A stretch of 64,000 nucleotides of DNA, from NCBI GenBank assembly GCA_017961625.1, contig JAGCWY010000080.1:33097-97096 (forward strand). Direction: 5' to 3'. This document shows positions 61,934-64,000 of this stretch, piece after piece. The stretch's first letter is position 1. Every line of letters starts with the position of its first letter. This DNA comes from Ruminococcus sp. (GTDB taxonomy: Bacteria > Bacillota > Clostridia > Oscillospirales > Ruminococcaceae). The position numbers and the translations under genes were made by a program. Under the pieces are notes generated by a model. It saw only the letters and a program-made list of their open reading frames with translations. It ran no database searches and was not told where the DNA came from.

Positions 61934-63358
61934 ATGGCAGTTACAAAAGAAGAACTAATACGAGAGTATACAAGGGCTATTCAGGAAGGTAATGCTGCTA
62001 TATTTGCCGGAGCAGGATTATCAAGGCCATCAGGTTTTGTTGATTGGAAAGGTCTGCTCAAACCGCTTGCAGATAGCATTAATCTTGATGTTAACAAAGA
62101 GCATGATTTATTGTCTGTGGCTCAGTATTATCGGAATCGAAGAGGTACTCGTACAAGTATAAATCAAGCTATCATGAATGCTTTTTCTAAAGATGTTACT
62201 ATTAACGAAAATGTGCGAATCGTTACACGTCTTCCTATATTCACATACTGGACCACTAATTATGATGAGATAGTTGAAAATGGGATAAAAGCAGCCAATC
62301 GTAATCCCGATGTCAAGTCCGAATCTGAGCAGCTTCCAGTTATAAAACCAGATCGAGATGCAATCGTTTATAAAATGCATGGAGATGTAAATAATCCTGC
62401 CAAAGCAGTTTTGACGAAAGAAGATTATGATCTCTATGAAAATCATCGTCCTTTATTCAGAACAGCTTTACAAGGAGATTTGGTATCAAAAGTCTTTTTG
62501 TTTATTGGTTTTAGCTTTGAAGATCCAAATATTGATTATATTCTCAGCCAAATTCGTTCGTTGTTGGGAGAAAACATTTCTACACACTACTGTTTTTTCA
62601 AAAGAGTCCAACAATCAGATTATACTGATCTGGAAGAGTATGGATATAATAAAGCTAAACAGGATTTACAAGAAGAAAATCTTCGAAATTACGGTATTCA
62701 AACTGTTTTTGTCAATGAATATGATGAAATAACTGAAATTCTTCGTGACCTTGAAAAAAACTATAAGATGAAGAAGGTATTCATTTCTGGAAGTGCTGAT
62801 GCGTTTTCTGATCCATGGAGTAAAGAAAAGGCTGAAGAATTAGCTGGAAAACTTGCGGGTATATTAGTTCGCAATGATTGTCGTATCACTTCTGGATTTG
62901 GACTTGGAATCGGCTCGGCTGTTATTAACGGAGCGTTGGATGTGATATACACTGAGAAATATAGACACATTGATGAGCATCTGTGTCTTCGCCCATTTCC
63001 TCAAAATATTAGTAATCCAACTGAAAGAGCTGAAAAGTGGAAAAAGTATAGAGAAGAAATGTTAGCGGAGACAGGAGTATCCATCTTTATGTTTGGAAAC
63101 AAAAAAGATGCAACAACTGGAAGCATAATTGAAGCTAATGGATGTATGCAAGAATTTGAAATTGCAAAATCAAAAGGGAATATTATTATTCCAATTGGTT
63201 CTACTGGGTACACAGCTAAGACAATTTTAGAGAACGTAAAAAAAGATATGGCTAACTATCATTATTTGTCAAAATACATTGATATATTGGAAACAGAAAC
63301 TGATATAGACAAGTTAATACAATGCGTGATAGAGATAATACAGAGCAACCTATATTAA
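61934..63358 (+). CDS. thsA: Thoeris effector ThsA (SIR2 NADase + SLOG sensor)
   Basis: 474 residues, close to the Bacillus cereus ThsA length. The SIR2-like domain (1 to about 270) has IFAGAGLSRPSG, TYWTTNYDEIVE with Asn109 and VYKMHGDV with His149, matching the catalytic Asn/His pair of ThsA. The SLOG domain (about 278-474) starts KKVFISGSADAF, has GFGLGIGSAVINGAL, and Arg353 (LRPFPQ) with Lys370 at the spacing expected for ligand-binding residues. On binding the TIR-made signal ThsA degrades NAD+, stopping growth of infected cells. AGGAGG precedes the start. Confidence 0.92.
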   Translation: MAVTKEELIREYTRAIQEGNAAIFAGAGLSRPSGFVDWKGLLKPLADSINLDVNKEHDLLSVAQYYRNRRGTRTSINQAIMNAFSKDVTINENVRIVTRLPIFTYWTTNYDEIVENGIKAANRNPDVKSESEQLPVIKPDRDAIVYKMHGDVNNPAKAVLTKEDYDLYENHRPLFRTALQGDLVSKVFLFIGFSFEDPNIDYILSQIRSLLGENISTHYCFFKRVQQSDYTDLEEYGYNKAKQDLQEENLRNYGIQTVFVNEYDEITEILRDLEKNYKMKKVFISGSADAFSDPWSKEKAEELAGKLAGILVRNDCRITSGFGLGIGSAVINGALDVIYTEKYRHIDEHLCLRPFPQNISNPTERAEKWKKYREEMLAETGVSIFMFGNKKDATTGSIIEANGCMQEFEIAKSKGNIIIPIGSTGYTAKTILENVKKDMANYHYLSKYIDILETETDIDKLIQCVIEIIQSNLY

Positions 63359-63370
63359 GGAGTGAGTTCA

Positions 63371-63937
63371 ATGGGCAGAAAGATATTCGTCTCTTACAAG
63401 TATAAAGACAGCGATGTAGAAGAATTGTCGGGAGTCACCTCGCCAACTTGGCCATGTGACTATGTGAACTATATCAAAGAAATTATTTTGAATGATGATG
63501 ACATCTATAAGGGTGAGAATAGTGATGAAGACATTTCTTCTTGGGATGAAGATGATATTTGGGATCATCTAAAAGACAAGATATTTGATAGTACGGTTAC
63601 GATAGTCCTAATTTCGCCTAATATGAAAGAGCAAGGAAAATGGCAAAAATCTCAGTGGATTCCTTGGGAAATATCATATTCTCTCAGGGAAACTACAAGA
63701 AACGACAGAACAAGCCATAATAACGCTATACTTGCAGTTATCCTCCCAAATAAAATAGGTTCATATGATTATTACGACAAAGATGACTTGTTTCCGATAT
63801 TAAAAGATAATATAGATAACGGTTATATCTATGTCGTTACTTGGGAGGATTTTAAGAAGTATCCTAATGCAGATATAAGCCAGGCATTTGACTATAGAGA
63901 CCAAACACCGTCATACAAAATAGAAAAGTCACTTTAA
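63371..63937 (+). CDS. TIR-like protein (MTH538/DUF1863 type, third copy)
   Basis: 188 residues. GRKIFVSYKYKDSDVEEL opens a TIR-like fold. An insertion rich in acidic residues (about 40-65, NDDDIYKGENSDEDISSW) comes before STVTIVLISPNMKEQ. The probable catalytic Glu is Glu100 in SQWIPWEISYSLRE. It differs clearly from the two other TIR proteins here. ATG 63371 lies 8 bases after AAGGAG; the frame upstream (63362) lacks one. Probably another sensor feeding the same ThsA. Confidence 0.8.
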   Translation: MGRKIFVSYKYKDSDVEELSGVTSPTWPCDYVNYIKEIILNDDDIYKGENSDEDISSWDEDDIWDHLKDKIFDSTVTIVLISPNMKEQGKWQKSQWIPWEISYSLRETTRNDRTSHNNAILAVILPNKIGSYDYYDKDDLFPILKDNIDNGYIYVVTWEDFKKYPNADISQAFDYRDQTPSYKIEKSL

Positions 63938-63951
63938 GTATAATCCACCTC

Positions 63952-63992
63952 TTGACAACCGCATCAATCTGCGCTATAATACCAAATAAGGA
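63952..63992 (+). promoter_or_regulatory. Promoter and ribosome binding site of a gene beyond the right edge
   Basis: TTGACA (63952-63957), 17-bp spacer, TATAAT (63975-63980), both perfect; then AAGGAG at 63987-63992. A start codon is expected within a few bases after base 64000. The promoter is so close to the ribosome binding site that the transcript would have an extremely short leader. Confidence 0.7.
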
Positions 63993-64000
63993 GCAAGCCA

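Overview
The window looks like a chromosomal piece of a low-to-mid GC Gram-positive anaerobe of the Ruminococcus lineage (Ruminococcaceae, R. albus / R. bicirculans-like). The grounds are: dockerin modules carrying the repeat core DAVLIMQSLANPNKYG on four large secreted proteins, Thr-rich linkers, Firmicutes-type sigmaA promoters (TTGACA/TTGAAA-N17-TATAAT) with AGGAGG ribosome binding sites, and a Firmicutes housekeeping gene set. Species assignment is inference.

Layout. 1-8134: a division/cell-wall cluster (mraY cut by the left edge, ftsW, murG, an unexpected alpha/beta hydrolase, murA, ftsQ/divIB with a repeat tail, ftsZ with its own promoter). 8334-11859: an XRE regulator with membrane helices, a DivIVA-like coiled-coil protein behind a structured leader, a sigma-70 factor, and a zinc-ribbon protein preceded by a tRNA-like RNA element. 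11959-16636: RNA-modification and quality-control genes (a TrmK-Nif3 fusion, rlmA, rqcH, mpg). 17068-20042: VTC polyphosphate-polymerase domain, DUF4956 membrane protein and a Cthe_2159-type lipoprotein. 20172-25234: a candidate C-rich small RNA, an RHH regulator, clpB, HU, and a histone-H1-like protein fused to a DUF6465-type domain. 25363-49439: a polysaccharide-degradation region with a dockerin/Ig-like protein, GH26 mannanase, GH16, GH3, GH2 and PL11 enzymes, interspersed with cls, thioesterase, GNAT, a LacI-sensor GGDEF protein, radA and small hypothetical genes. 49545-57261: a methyltransferase, uvrA, GNAT, an SDR protein, a GH13-DUF1653 fusion and an HD hydrolase.

57347-64000 is the accessory part. 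The 3' end of guaA carries the sequence GAGTGGGAAT, which recurs at 59871; this is the pattern left by elements that integrate at the guaA 3' end. Between the copies is an eroded mobile segment with a MobC-like pseudogene. Beyond the second copy come a 5'-truncated DNA methyltransferase, an HNH-nuclease remnant, and an AT-rich four-gene operon: TIR - ThsB-type TIR - ThsA (SIR2-SLOG) - TIR. I read it as a Thoeris anti-phage system with three different TIR proteins feeding one ThsA effector. Another promoter and ribosome binding site sit at the right edge, so the island continues.

Other points needing a second look are candidate non-coding RNAs (11491-11557, 20207-20462, the leaders at 9200-9347 and 34521-34940), a coding-frame break in an A7 tract (37052-37058), and three domain fusions.
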